NCBI RefSeq assembly: GCF_040500525.1
Contig: NZ_CP159402.1
Span: 1 to 64,000 of the forward strand
Reading direction: 5' to 3'
From: Azospirillum formosense
GTDB lineage: Bacteria > Pseudomonadota > Alphaproteobacteria > Azospirillales > Azospirillaceae
DNA: 64,000 bases
Within the stretch, counting starts at the first letter, position 1, and every line of letters starts with the position of its first letter. Both the position numbers and the translations under genes were made by a program. This document shows positions 19,340 through 30,400 of the stretch, piece after piece. The notes beneath the pieces were generated by a model, which did no database searches, was not told the origin of the DNA, and was given only the letters and a program-made list of their open reading frames with translations.

Positions 19340-20875
19340 ATGAGCACGACCACCGAACAGCCGCCCCGAAGCGATGCCTCGGAACGCTTGGCCCCGGCCG
19401 CCGGGGATGCGCCCGCCGCCGCCCCCCCGAAGGCGCCGCGCCGCGCCGCGCGCTCCATGTACCAGAAGCACGCCAAGGTCTATCCCAAGGCGGTGCACGG
19501 CACCTTCCGCAGCATCAAATGGGCGGCGCTGGCGGCCCTCCTGGCGATCTACTACGTGCTGCCCTGGGTCCGCTGGGACCGCGGGCCGAACGCGCCCGAC
19601 CAGGCGGTGCTGCTCGACCTCGCCAACCGCCGCTTCTACCTGTTCTTCGTCGAGCTGTGGCCGCAGCAGATCTATTACCTGACCGGCGCGCTGATCCTGG
19701 CGGCGCTGGGCCTCTTCCTGGCGACCTCGCTGGCGGGCCGCGTCTGGTGCGGCTACGCCTGCCCGCAGACGGTGTGGACCGACCTCTATGTCTGGGTCGA
19801 ACGGCTGGTCGAGGGCGACCGCGGCGAGCGCATCCGCCTCGACCAGGGTCCCTGGACCGCCCGGAAGGCCGGGCGCAAGGTCCTGAAGAACCTGATCTGG
19901 CTGCTGATCGCCCTGGCGACCGGCGGCGCCTGGATCTTCTACTTCACCGACGCGCCGACGCTGCTCGGCGAGATGCTGCGCTTCGAGGTGTCCTCGACCG
20001 CGCTCGGCTTCATCGGCCTGTTCACCGCCACCACCTACCTGCTGGCCGGCTTCGCGCGGGAGCAGGTCTGCACCTACATGTGCCCGTGGCCGCGCTTCCA
20101 GTCGGCGATGATCGACGAGGACAGCCTGATCGTCACCTACCAGGACTGGCGCGGCGAGGGCCGCAGCCTGATGCGCAAGTCGCAGAGCTGGGAGGAGCGC
20201 AGGGCCGAGGGGCTGGGCGACTGCATCGACTGCTTCAACTGCGTCCAGGTCTGCCCCGCCGGCATCGACATCCGCGACGGGCTGCAGATGCAGTGCATCG
20301 GCTGCGGCCTGTGCATCGACGCCTGCGACGAGATCATGACCAAGGTCGGGCGCCCGACCGGCCTCATCAAATTCGACACCCAGACCAACCAGGTGGCCGT
20401 CGCCACCGGCGGCCGGCCGGTGCCCTTCCGTCTGCTGCGCCCGCGCACGATCCTCTATTCGCTGATGATGCTGGTCATCGCCGGCGGCATCGGCGTCGGG
20501 CTGCTGCTGAAGCCGGGTCTGGACATCAGCGTCCTGCGCGACCGCGCCCCGCTGTTCGTGGCCCTGTCGGACGGGTCGGTGCGCAACGCCTACACCTTCA
20601 AGATCTCCAACATGACCCGCGACCCGCGCGCCTACACGCTGGCGGTTTCCGGGGTGGCGGGGGCCAGCCTGTCGGTGGCCGGCGACGGCCAGGACGAGCA
20701 GGCCGGCACCCAGCGCCTGACCGCCGGTCCGGACATGGTGGCGACCTACAGAATTTTCGTGACCGCGCCGCGCACCGGTTTGCAAGGCGCCTCCCAGCCC
20801 CTTACCTTCAGGCTTACCTCGGCCGATGGTGAGGTGGCGACCTATGACTCCGTCTTCATGGGGCCGGCCAACTGA
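19340..20875 (+). CDS. ccoG: Cytochrome cbb3 oxidase assembly ferredoxin-like protein CcoG (RdxA/FixG)
   Basis: A 511-residue inner-membrane polyferredoxin, thought to handle electrons for copper reduction during cbb3 assembly. It has about five membrane segments, a WCGYACPQTVWTD motif, TYMCPWPRFQ, and two 4Fe-4S clusters (CIDCFNCVQVCP and CIGCGLCIDACDE). The C-terminal Ig-like periplasmic domain is present. ATG 19340, preceded by GGCGAGG, is preferred over ATG 19292. It opens the ccoGHIS biogenesis operon behind its own FNR-type box. Confidence 0.96.
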   Translation: MSTTTEQPPRSDASERLAPAAGDAPAAAPPKAPRRAARSMYQKHAKVYPKAVHGTFRSIKWAALAALLAIYYVLPWVRWDRGPNAPDQAVLLDLANRRFYLFFVELWPQQIYYLTGALILAALGLFLATSLAGRVWCGYACPQTVWTDLYVWVERLVEGDRGERIRLDQGPWTARKAGRKVLKNLIWLLIALATGGAWIFYFTDAPTLLGEMLRFEVSSTALGFIGLFTATTYLLAGFAREQVCTYMCPWPRFQSAMIDEDSLIVTYQDWRGEGRSLMRKSQSWEERRAEGLGDCIDCFNCVQVCPAGIDIRDGLQMQCIGCGLCIDACDEIMTKVGRPTGLIKFDTQTNQVAVATGGRPVPFRLLRPRTILYSLMMLVIAGGIGVGLLLKPGLDISVLRDRAPLFVALSDGSVRNAYTFKISNMTRDPRAYTLAVSGVAGASLSVAGDGQDEQAGTQRLTAGPDMVATYRIFVTAPRTGLQGASQPLTFRLTSADGEVATYDSVFMGPAN

Positions 20876-20921
20876 TCCGGGCCGGCTCTTCGCGCTGCAT
20901 TCACCAAAGGTCAAGACGACG

Positions 20922-21446
20922 ATGACGCTGTCCACCGACGCCGGAACCCGCCGCACCCCGCCCCGCCGGACCGGCCGCCAGCCCGGCTGGTACATCCCCT
21001 GGATCTTCGTGGCCGGTTTCGCCGTCGTGATCGCGGTCAACGGCGTGATGCTGCACTTCGCCCTGTCGAGCTGGACCGGCGTCCAGACCGAGCAGCATTT
21101 CATGAAAGGCCTGAAGTACAACGAGGATCTGGCCGGCGCCCGCGCCCAGGCCGAGCGCGGCTGGAAGGTCACCACCGACTTCACCGCCACCGAGGCGCAG
21201 AAGGGCATCCTGGCGCTGACGCTGCACGACAAATACGGCAACCTGCTGAAGGACGCCGAAGTCAAGGTCGCCTTCATCCGCCCGACCAGCGAGGGCCACG
21301 ACGTCCGCCTCGACCTGCCCTATCTGGGCGAGGGCCGCTTCGCCGCCCCGGTCTCGCTGCCGCTGCCCGGCCAGTGGGACCTGCGCGTGGAGATTCATCA
21401 CGCCACCGGCGACTACCAGGACGAGCAGCGCCTCTTCGTCAAGTAA
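20922..21446 (+). CDS. ccoH: Cytochrome cbb3 oxidase assembly protein CcoH (FixH)
   Basis: A 174-residue protein with one N-terminal membrane helix (WYIPWIFVAGFAVVIAVNGVM) and a periplasmic beta-rich FixH domain containing YNEDLAGARAQAERGW. CcoH interacts with the assembling oxidase and with CcoI. The start at ATG 20922 gives a normal FixH N-terminus; an in-frame ATG at 20844 would overlap the ccoG end and is less likely. Confidence 0.94.
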   Translation: MTLSTDAGTRRTPPRRTGRQPGWYIPWIFVAGFAVVIAVNGVMLHFALSSWTGVQTEQHFMKGLKYNEDLAGARAQAERGWKVTTDFTATEAQKGILALTLHDKYGNLLKDAEVKVAFIRPTSEGHDVRLDLPYLGEGRFAAPVSLPLPGQWDLRVEIHHATGDYQDEQRLFVK

Positions 21447-21494
21447 GCGCCCCGTCCCCAACGCAACCGCACACCAGCACACGGGTTTCGTGAC

Positions 21495-23963
21495 ATGACC
21501 GTCTGCCTCCACTGCGGGCAGGAGCATCCCGAGGGCACCGGCACCACCGCCTCCGACGGCGCCGGCCCCTTCTGCTGCACCGGCTGCGCGGCGGCCTACG
21601 ACCTCGTCCGCGGGCTCGGGCTGGAACGCTATTATGAACGGCGCTGCGTCGATCCCGCCGCCCGGCCCCTGCGCCCGGACGGCGAGGCGCCGCCGCTCGA
21701 CTACGCCCCCCACGCCAAGCCGGGGGCAGACGGCACCGCCTCGCTGCATCTGATGATCGACGGGCTGCAATGCGCGGCCTGCGTCTGGCTGATCGAGACG
21801 GCGCTGGCCCGCCAGCCGGGGGTGACCCACGCGCGGCTGAACATGACGACGCGCCGCCTGTCGGTGACGTGGCGCGCGGCCGAGACCGACGCCAACACGG
21901 TCGTCGACACCGTCGCCCGCATCGGCTACCGCGCCGTGCCCTTCGATCCGGAGCGGCTGGGCGACGCGCAGCTGAAGACGGAGAAGGAGCTTCTGCGTTC
22001 GCTGGCCGTCGCCGGCTTCGGCGCCAGCAACGTCATGCTGCTGTCAGTGTCGGTGTGGGCCGGCCACGCGACGGGCATGGGCTCCGCCACGCGCGACCTG
22101 ATGCACTGGCTGTCGGCGCTGATCTGCATGCCGGCCATCGCCTACGCCCTGCGGCCCTTCGCGCGCTCGGCCTTCCAGGCGCTGCGGCGCGGGCGGACGA
22201 ACATGGACGTGCCGATCACCATCGGCGTCCTGCTCGCCACCAGCATGAGCCTGTTCGAGACGATCAACAGCGGCCAGCACGCCTATTTTGACGGCGCGAT
22301 GATGCTGCTGTTCTTCCTGCTGATCGGGCGCTATCTCGACCAGCGGGCGCGCGGCCGGGCGCGCTCGGCGGCGGAGCAGCTTCTCGGCCTGCACGCCACC
22401 TCGGTGACCGTTCTGAACGAGGACGGGCGCAGCGCCATCGTCCCGCCGGACCAGGTCAGCCCCGGCTCCACGATCCTGGTGGCGGTGGGCGAGCGGGTCG
22501 CGGTCGACGGCACGGTGGCCGACGGCGTGTCCGACCTCGACACCGCGCTGATCACCGGCGAGACGGTGCCGGGCAGCGTGCGCCCCGGCGACCGCGTGTT
22601 CGCCGGCATGCTCAACCTCACCGCCCCGCTGCGCGTGACCGTCACCGCGGTGGGGGAGGGCACGCTGCTGGCCGAGATCGTCCGGCTGATGGAGGTGGCG
22701 GAGCAGGGCCGCGCCAAATACGTCGCCATCGCCGACCGCGTGTCGCGCCATTACGCCCCGGTCGTCCATGTGGCGGCGCTGGGCACCTTCCTGGGCTGGC
22801 TGCTGCTCGGCGGGCTGCCCTGGCAGGATTCGCTGATGAACGCCGTCGCCGTGCTGATCATCACCTGCCCCTGCGCGCTGGCGCTCGCCGTGCCGGTGGT
22901 GCAGGTGATCGCCAGCGGGCGGCTGATGCGGCAGGGCATCCTGCTGAAGACCGCCACGGCGCTGGAGCGGCTGGCCGTCGTCGACACGGTGGTCTTCGAC
23001 AAGACCGGCACGCTGACCGAGGGGCGGCCCGTCCCGCAGCTCGACGGCGTGGCCGAGGACGACCTGCGCCTCGCCGCGGCGCTCGCCGGGGCCAGCCGCC
23101 ACCCGCTGGCCCGCGCCCTGACCCGCGCGCTGCCCAATGTTCCCGTCGCCTCCGGCGTGCGCGAGGTCCCCGGCGCCGGCCTCGCCCTGGATGGTTCTGG
23201 CGGGGAGATCCGGCTGGGCAGCCGCGCCTTCACCGGTGCGCCGGACACGGCGGAGGACGCCGCCGGGCCGGAGCTGTGGCTGGCCCGCCCCGGCGTTGCC
23301 CCGGTGCGCATCACCTTCCTCGACGCGCCGCGCGCCGACGCGGCGGCGGTGGTGCGCGGGCTGAAGGCGCGGGGCCTGGACGTCCGGCTGCTGTCCGGCG
23401 ACCGCCGCGGCGCGGTGGCCGCGGTGGCCGCGCAGCTCGGCATCGAGGACTGGCGGGCCGGCCAGACGCCCGCCGACAAGACCGCCGTCCTGGACGCGCT
23501 CGCCGCCGAGGGCCGCAAGGTGCTGATGGTCGGCGACGGGCTGAACGACGCCCCGGCGCTGGCCGCGGCCAGCGTGTCGATGTCGCCCTCCACCGCGGTG
23601 GACGTCAGCCAGACCGCCGCCGACGTGGTGTTCCAGGGCCGCCGCCTGCGCCCCATCCTGGAGGCCTTCGAGGTGTCCCGCCGCTCCGGGCGGCTGGTGC
23701 GCCAGAATTTCGCCATCGCGCTGGTCTACAACCTGTTCGCGGTGCCCATCGCCATGGCGGGCATGCTGACGCCGCTGCTGGCGGCGCTGGCCATGTCCTC
23801 CTCCTCCCTGATCGTTATCGCCAACGCCCTGCGGCTCAGCCGCGGCGCGGTGACCAAGGACCTGACCGATGACCGAGCTTCTCTATCTGATCGCGATCGC
23901 GCTGAGCCTGGGGCTGATGGGCCTGGGGGCGTTCCTGTGGGCTCTCAAGTCCGGGCAGTTTGA
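21495..23963 (+). CDS. ccoI: Copper P1B-type ATPase for cbb3 assembly (CcoI/FixI)
   Basis: An 822-residue copper-exporting ATPase that delivers copper toward CcoN. The N-terminus carries a Cys-rich CLHCG...CCTGC segment, then a heavy-metal-associated domain with GLQCAACVWLIE, eight membrane segments, the transport CPC motif (TCPCALALAVP), the phosphorylation site DKTGTLTEG and the hinge GDGLNDAPAL. All catalytic residues are intact. Its 3' end overlaps ccoS by 95 bases in another frame, a typical compact arrangement for this operon. Confidence 0.96.
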   Translation: MTVCLHCGQEHPEGTGTTASDGAGPFCCTGCAAAYDLVRGLGLERYYERRCVDPAARPLRPDGEAPPLDYAPHAKPGADGTASLHLMIDGLQCAACVWLIETALARQPGVTHARLNMTTRRLSVTWRAAETDANTVVDTVARIGYRAVPFDPERLGDAQLKTEKELLRSLAVAGFGASNVMLLSVSVWAGHATGMGSATRDLMHWLSALICMPAIAYALRPFARSAFQALRRGRTNMDVPITIGVLLATSMSLFETINSGQHAYFDGAMMLLFFLLIGRYLDQRARGRARSAAEQLLGLHATSVTVLNEDGRSAIVPPDQVSPGSTILVAVGERVAVDGTVADGVSDLDTALITGETVPGSVRPGDRVFAGMLNLTAPLRVTVTAVGEGTLLAEIVRLMEVAEQGRAKYVAIADRVSRHYAPVVHVAALGTFLGWLLLGGLPWQDSLMNAVAVLIITCPCALALAVPVVQVIASGRLMRQGILLKTATALERLAVVDTVVFDKTGTLTEGRPVPQLDGVAEDDLRLAAALAGASRHPLARALTRALPNVPVASGVREVPGAGLALDGSGGEIRLGSRAFTGAPDTAEDAAGPELWLARPGVAPVRITFLDAPRADAAAVVRGLKARGLDVRLLSGDRRGAVAAVAAQLGIEDWRAGQTPADKTAVLDALAAEGRKVLMVGDGLNDAPALAAASVSMSPSTAVDVSQTAADVVFQGRRLRPILEAFEVSRRSGRLVRQNFAIALVYNLFAVPIAMAGMLTPLLAALAMSSSSLIVIANALRLSRGAVTKDLTDDRASLSDRDRAEPGADGPGGVPVGSQVRAV

Positions 23964-24054
23964 CGATCTCGACGGGGCGGCCCACCGCATCCTGTTCGAC
24001 GACGAGCCGCCGCGCCCGAACGCCGAGCCGCCGAGCCCGCCGAAGGGGCGTTGA
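23869..24054 (+). CDS. ccoS: Cytochrome cbb3 oxidase maturation protein CcoS
   Basis: A 61-residue single-helix membrane protein: LLYLIAIALSLGLMGLGAFLWALKSGQFDDLDGAAHRIL is the CcoS/FixS signature, with the conserved GQFDDLD just after the helix. CcoS is needed for cofactor insertion into CcoN. It starts inside the end of ccoI and closes the ccoGHIS operon. Confidence 0.95.
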   Translation: MTELLYLIAIALSLGLMGLGAFLWALKSGQFDDLDGAAHRILFDDEPPRPNAEPPSPPKGR

Positions 24055-24186
24055 TCGACGGCTCGGGGCAGCCGCTCTTAAGGCGTGGCTATGGCAATTC
24101 GGCCACGGCCCCTGCGAGCACCGTTGCGAAACAGACCGAATATGACGATTATGGGGACGTTGTACGGCTAAGGGCTGGGTCATGCC

Positions 24187-24924
24187 ATGCCACCCTTTGA
24201 CATGGGACGCGCCCGCGAAAAGGGCGCGGCGAGTGAGATGAATCCCTGTGGGGCCTGTCCCGTGCGCAGTCTGACCGTCTGCGCCGCCCTGGACCCCGAG
24301 GAACTGCGCCGTCTCGCCGACATCCTGCAGACCGCCCGCGTCGAAGCCGGACAGACCCTGTTCAGCGAAGGCGACGCGGCCGACGCGCTCTACAACGTCA
24401 CCGCCGGCACCGTGAAGCTCTACAAGCTGCTCCCGGACGGGCGCCGCCAGATCACCGGATTCCTCGTCACCGGCGACTTCCTGGGGCTGGCCGTCAACGA
24501 CAGCTACGCCTACACCGCGGAGACGGTCACGGCGGCGACGCTCTGCCGCTTCCCGCGCAAGAAGATCGACGCGCTGATGGACGAGTTCCCGAAGATGCAG
24601 CGCCGTCTCTTCTCCATGGCCTCGAACGAGCTGGCGGCGGCGCAGGACCAGATGCTTCTGCTCGGCCGCAAGACGGCGAAGGAGAAGATCTGCTCCTTCC
24701 TGCTGATGCTGTCCCAGCGCGCCGCCCGGCGCGGGCACAAGGAAAATCCCGTCTACGTGCCGATGAGCCGGGCCGACATCGCCGATTACCTGGGCCTGAC
24801 CACCGAGACGGTCAGCCGCACCTTCACCCAGCTGAAGACCGCCGGGGTGATCTCGCTGCAGGAAGGCAACAAGGTCCTGATCAGCGACATGGACGCCATC
24901 TACGACATGGCCGAGGGCTGCTGA
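24187..24924 (+). CDS. fnr: FNR-family oxygen-sensing Crp/Fnr regulator
   Basis: A 245-residue Crp/Fnr regulator with the N-terminal cluster C21-X2-C24-X7-C32 and a central Cys at 120 (TLCRF), the four ligands expected for an oxygen-labile 4Fe-4S cluster. A cyclic-nucleotide-like beta barrel, a dimer helix (RRLFSMASNELAAAQDQ) and a helix-turn-helix with ETVSRTF follow. The recognition ETVSR matches FNR proteins that bind TTGAT-N4-ATCAA, the boxes seen before ccoN and ccoG. ATG 24238 (MNPCGAC) is a possible alternative start. I see no FNR box in its own upstream region. Confidence 0.93.
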   Translation: MPPFDMGRAREKGAASEMNPCGACPVRSLTVCAALDPEELRRLADILQTARVEAGQTLFSEGDAADALYNVTAGTVKLYKLLPDGRRQITGFLVTGDFLGLAVNDSYAYTAETVTAATLCRFPRKKIDALMDEFPKMQRRLFSMASNELAAAQDQMLLLGRKTAKEKICSFLLMLSQRAARRGHKENPVYVPMSRADIADYLGLTTETVSRTFTQLKTAGVISLQEGNKVLISDMDAIYDMAEGC

Positions 24925-25142
24925 ACCTCTTTCCGGACACGAAACGATGCCTTCGGCCGTCGCTCGTGATCTGATATGTCGTATTCCAGGAAAAATTCGC
25001 ATCTTTCGTGCGATCCCGCTCTGGCGGGATGCGCCCGCGCGGGCTAACATCCGCCGCCCGACCGGCCGGAACCGAAAACAACAACGACGGCCGGCCCAAA
25101 GAAGAACGGCTGCAACAGCCTACGCTCAGGAACCGAACCCCG

Positions 25143-27413
<2,271 letters not shown>

Positions 27414-27435
27414 GCGGAGGAGGCTCTTCGAACGA

Positions 27436-27478
27436 CGCGCGGGTCGGGCATTTTCCCCGGCCCGCGCGTTAATCTTTT
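27436..27478 (+). terminator. Rho-independent terminator after maeB
   Basis: A 13-base stem, CGCGCGGGTCGGG (27436-27448) with CCCGGCCCGCGCG (27456-27468) and one G-U pair, is followed by TTAATCTTTT. It ends the maeB transcript before phoR. Confidence 0.85.
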
Positions 27479-27543
27479 GTGACGCCCGCTCACCGGCTTG
27501 CGGGATGGTGTAAAAGCGGAGTTCCGTCTCCAAGACCGTCCGC

Positions 27544-29073
27544 ATGACGCACGAGAAGCGCCCGTCCATGACTGCCAAGCCGATGCCGCCCCTCCGGTTG
27601 ATCATCGCCGCCGCGCTGGTGCTGGCGCCGCTGCTGCCGGCCCTGTGGGGGCTGTGGCGGCAGGGGACGATCGGACCGCTGGTGGCGGTTCTGGGGGGCT
27701 TGGCCGGGGCTGGCGGGGTGGCGCTGATGATCCAGCTCTATGTCCGCGACCTGCGGACGGTGGCCGCCCACGCCGCGCAGCTCGCCGCCGGCCCGACGGA
27801 GGCGGTGCCCTCCCTGCCCGCCACCGCCTCCCGCCCGGTGCGCGCGGCGGCGGCGGCGGCGGTGCGGCTGCACCGGGTGATGAACGCCCGCACCGAACTG
27901 GCGCTGGCCCAGCTCGAAGCCAACGAATCCATCATCGAGGCGCTGCACGACCCGCTGGTCCTGGTCGGGGAGGAACGGCAGGTGGCGCGGGCCAACCAGG
28001 CGGCGCGCGCCCTGTTCGGCGACCGCATCCTCGACCGCGACCTCGCCGCCTCGCTGCGCAACCCGGCGGTGCTGGAGGCGGTGGACGCCGTGCTGAAGGG
28101 CGGCGCCTCGCGCATCCTGGAATTCAGCCTGCCGGTGCCGGTGGAGCGCATGTTCGAGGTGCGGGTGAAGCCCTTCCAGCGGCGCGTCCCCCGCCCGGCC
28201 CGCGACGAGGACGGGGTGCCCGCCGGAACCGTGCCGGGGCGGATGGTCATCCTGACGCTGCACGACATCACCGCGCTGCGCCGGTCGGAGCAGATGCGCG
28301 CCGACTTCATCGCCAACGCCAGCCACGAATTGCGCACCCCGCTGTCCTCCCTGCTCGGCTTCATCGAGACGCTGCGCGGTCCCGCCCGCGAGGATCTGGA
28401 GGCGCACGAGCGCTTCCTGTCGATCATGCAGGACCAGGCCAGCCGCATGGCCCGCCTCGTCAACGACCTGCTGTCGCTGTCGCGGATCGAGCTGGACGAG
28501 CACATGCCCCCCGCCGGCACGGTCGACGTGCTGGACCGGCTGGACGGGGTGATGGCGGCGCTGGAGCTGAAGGCGGCCAGCCGCCGCATCCGCCTGACGC
28601 TGGAGGCGCCGGACCGCCTGCCCGCGGTGGTCGGCGACGAGGACCAGCTCACCCAGGTCTTCCAGAACCTCGTCAGCAACGCGATCAAATACACGCGCGA
28701 GAACACCGACGTGACGGTCGCCGTGTCGCTCGCCGACGGCATGGCGGTCGGGGTGTCCGGCCCGACGGGCCGCGGCGGGCGGGGGATGCCGATGGTCGCC
28801 GTCGCCGTGCGCGACCAGGGGGAGGGCATCGCCCGCACCCACCTGCCGCGCCTGACCGAGCGCTTTTACCGCGTCGACGCCGCGCGCTCGCGGGCGATGG
28901 GCGGCACCGGGCTGGGGCTGGCCATCGTCAAGCACATCGTGAACCGCCACCGCGGCCGCCTGACCATCGAAAGCGCGGTCGGGGTGGGCAGCACCTTCAC
29001 GGTCTATCTTCCCGCCGCCTCGGAGGAGTCGGGAGAGGGCCGCGCCGCGGAGCCCGTGCGGCGCCAAGCTTAA
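27544..29073 (+). CDS. phoR: Phosphate regulon sensor histidine kinase PhoR
   Basis: The membrane sensor kinase that controls PhoB. Two N-terminal hydrophobic segments (about 17-35 and 43-65) and a PAS region (LANESIIEALHDPLVLV...) precede the HisKA box FIANASHELRTPLSSLLGF and an HATPase domain with N box (QNLVSNAIKYT), DQGEGI and GGTGLGLAIVKHI. The total is 509 residues; ATG 27571 is an alternative start. It lies upstream of pstSCAB-phoU-phoB, the order common in alphaproteobacteria, and is separated from pstS by the Pho box region. Confidence 0.92.
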   Translation: MTHEKRPSMTAKPMPPLRLIIAAALVLAPLLPALWGLWRQGTIGPLVAVLGGLAGAGGVALMIQLYVRDLRTVAAHAAQLAAGPTEAVPSLPATASRPVRAAAAAAVRLHRVMNARTELALAQLEANESIIEALHDPLVLVGEERQVARANQAARALFGDRILDRDLAASLRNPAVLEAVDAVLKGGASRILEFSLPVPVERMFEVRVKPFQRRVPRPARDEDGVPAGTVPGRMVILTLHDITALRRSEQMRADFIANASHELRTPLSSLLGFIETLRGPAREDLEAHERFLSIMQDQASRMARLVNDLLSLSRIELDEHMPPAGTVDVLDRLDGVMAALELKAASRRIRLTLEAPDRLPAVVGDEDQLTQVFQNLVSNAIKYTRENTDVTVAVSLADGMAVGVSGPTGRGGRGMPMVAVAVRDQGEGIARTHLPRLTERFYRVDAARSRAMGGTGLGLAIVKHIVNRHRGRLTIESAVGVGSTFTVYLPAASEESGEGRAAEPVRRQA

Positions 29074-29113
29074 AGCTTGCGCGTACTCCATCCGGCGTGA
29101 CCGAAAGCGGGCG

Positions 29114-29142
29114 CCGTCATGAAACTGTCATAAAACCGTAAT
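29114..29142 (+). promoter_or_regulatory. Three-unit Pho box upstream of pstS
   Basis: Three heptamers CCGTCAT (29114), CTGTCAT (29125) and CCGTAAT (29136) repeat with an 11-base period, separated by GAAA and AAAA. This matches the PhoB site, direct CTGTCAT repeats spaced by four A/T-rich bases. It lies 122 bases before the pstS start. Confidence 0.88.
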
Positions 29143-29264
29143 CAGCGCGTCGCGGACCCCGACTAGTGTCCGCCCCGCAAGCCGCCCGCCCCTGGGGGAA
29201 GCGGCACGGGGTTGAACCATCGCGTTCCCCGGCAAAGGGGCAACCGGACCATCGGAGGGATACC

Positions 29265-30308
29265 GTGAATTCCAAGAAGCTCGCCGTCACCGCCGCCGCG
29301 GTCGTCGCCATGACCGCCGCCTTCGCGGGTGCTGCGAACGCCCAGTCGCGCGACCAGATCCGCGCCGTCGGCTCCTCGACCGTGTTCCCGTTCACCACGG
29401 CGGTTGCCGAGGCCTTCGGCAAGGGCGGCAAGTTCAAGACCCCGGTCGTCGAGTCGACCGGCACCGGTGGCGGCCTGAAGCTGTTCTGCGCGGGCGTCGG
29501 CCCGCAGCACCCGGACGTGGCGAACGCCTCGCGCCGCATCAAGAAGTCCGAGGTCGAGCAGTGCGCCGCCAACGGCGTCGCCCAGATCACCGAGCTGAAG
29601 GTCGGCTTCGACGGGATCGCTCTCGCCTATTCCAAGCAGGCCCCGCACACCGATCTGACCACCCAGATCCTGTGGAAGGCGCTGGCCAAGGAAGTCCCGG
29701 TCGACGGCAAGATGGTCGCCAACCCCTACAAGAAGTGGTCGGACATCGACCCGAAGCTCCCGAACAAGGAGATCGAGGTCCTCGGCCCGCCCCCGACGTC
29801 CGGCACCCGTGACACCTTCAACGAGCTGGTGATGCTCGAAGGCTGCAAGAAGGTCGCCGAGGTCAAGACGATCGTCGCCGACGAGAAGGCCCGCGAAAAG
29901 GCCTGCATGACCATCCGCGAGGACGGCGGCTACGTCGAGGCCGGCGAGAACGACAACCTGATCGTCCAGAAGCTGACCGCCAACCCGGACGCCTTCGGCG
30001 TGTTCGGCTACAGCTTCTACGACCAGAACCGCGACAAGCTGCAGACCGCCAAGATGGACGGCGTCGAGCTGTCGCCGGAAGCGGTCCAGGCCGGCAAGTA
30101 CGAGCTGTCGCGCCCGCTGTTCATCTACATCAAGAACGCCCACGCCGGCGTCATCCCGGGCATCCGGGAGTTCATCGCCGAGTACACCTCGGAGCGCGCG
30201 ATGGGCGAGGACGGCTATCTGGGCGACAAGGGCCTGATCTCCATGCCGAAGGCGGAGCGCGACGCCGCCCGCACCTCGGCGACCAACCTGACCCCGCTCC
30301 AGCTCTGA
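29265..30308 (+). CDS. pstS: Periplasmic phosphate-binding protein PstS
   Basis: Binds inorganic phosphate and delivers it to PstCA. A Sec signal (KKLAVTAAAVVAMTAAFAGAANA) is followed by mature sequence starting QSRDQIRAVGSSTVFPF, where the SST phosphate contact is typical; TGTGGG and TSGTRDTF supply further ligands. The start is GTG 29265, with GGAGGGA five bases upstream. The 347-residue protein is of the rhizobial PstS type. A Pho box precedes it and a hairpin follows it, fitting higher expression of the binding protein than of the membrane components. Confidence 0.95.
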   Translation: MNSKKLAVTAAAVVAMTAAFAGAANAQSRDQIRAVGSSTVFPFTTAVAEAFGKGGKFKTPVVESTGTGGGLKLFCAGVGPQHPDVANASRRIKKSEVEQCAANGVAQITELKVGFDGIALAYSKQAPHTDLTTQILWKALAKEVPVDGKMVANPYKKWSDIDPKLPNKEIEVLGPPPTSGTRDTFNELVMLEGCKKVAEVKTIVADEKAREKACMTIREDGGYVEAGENDNLIVQKLTANPDAFGVFGYSFYDQNRDKLQTAKMDGVELSPEAVQAGKYELSRPLFIYIKNAHAGVIPGIREFIAEYTSERAMGEDGYLGDKGLISMPKAERDAARTSATNLTPLQL

Positions 30309-30319
30309 CCGGCTGACGG

Positions 30320-30351
30320 AACCGGCGGCTCTCCTCGGAGGGCCGCCGGTT
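30320..30351 (+). terminator. Hairpin between pstS and pstC (partial terminator or 3' stabiliser)
   Basis: AACCGGCGGC (30320-30329) pairs perfectly with GCCGCCGGTT (30342-30351), followed by TCCCGTTTG. The weak T run suggests partial termination, which would leave pstS message in excess. Confidence 0.7.
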
Positions 30352-30400
30352 TCCCGTTTGTGCCAGGAGCCCGTTTTCAGCCCATTTCCGGCGGTTTCGC

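Noticed and set aside
17942..21277. 1111-codon minus-strand ORF across ccoP, ccoG and ccoH
   Set aside because: It lies antisense to well-supported cco genes; long antisense frames are expected in GC-rich coding DNA, and the translation has no domain signatures.
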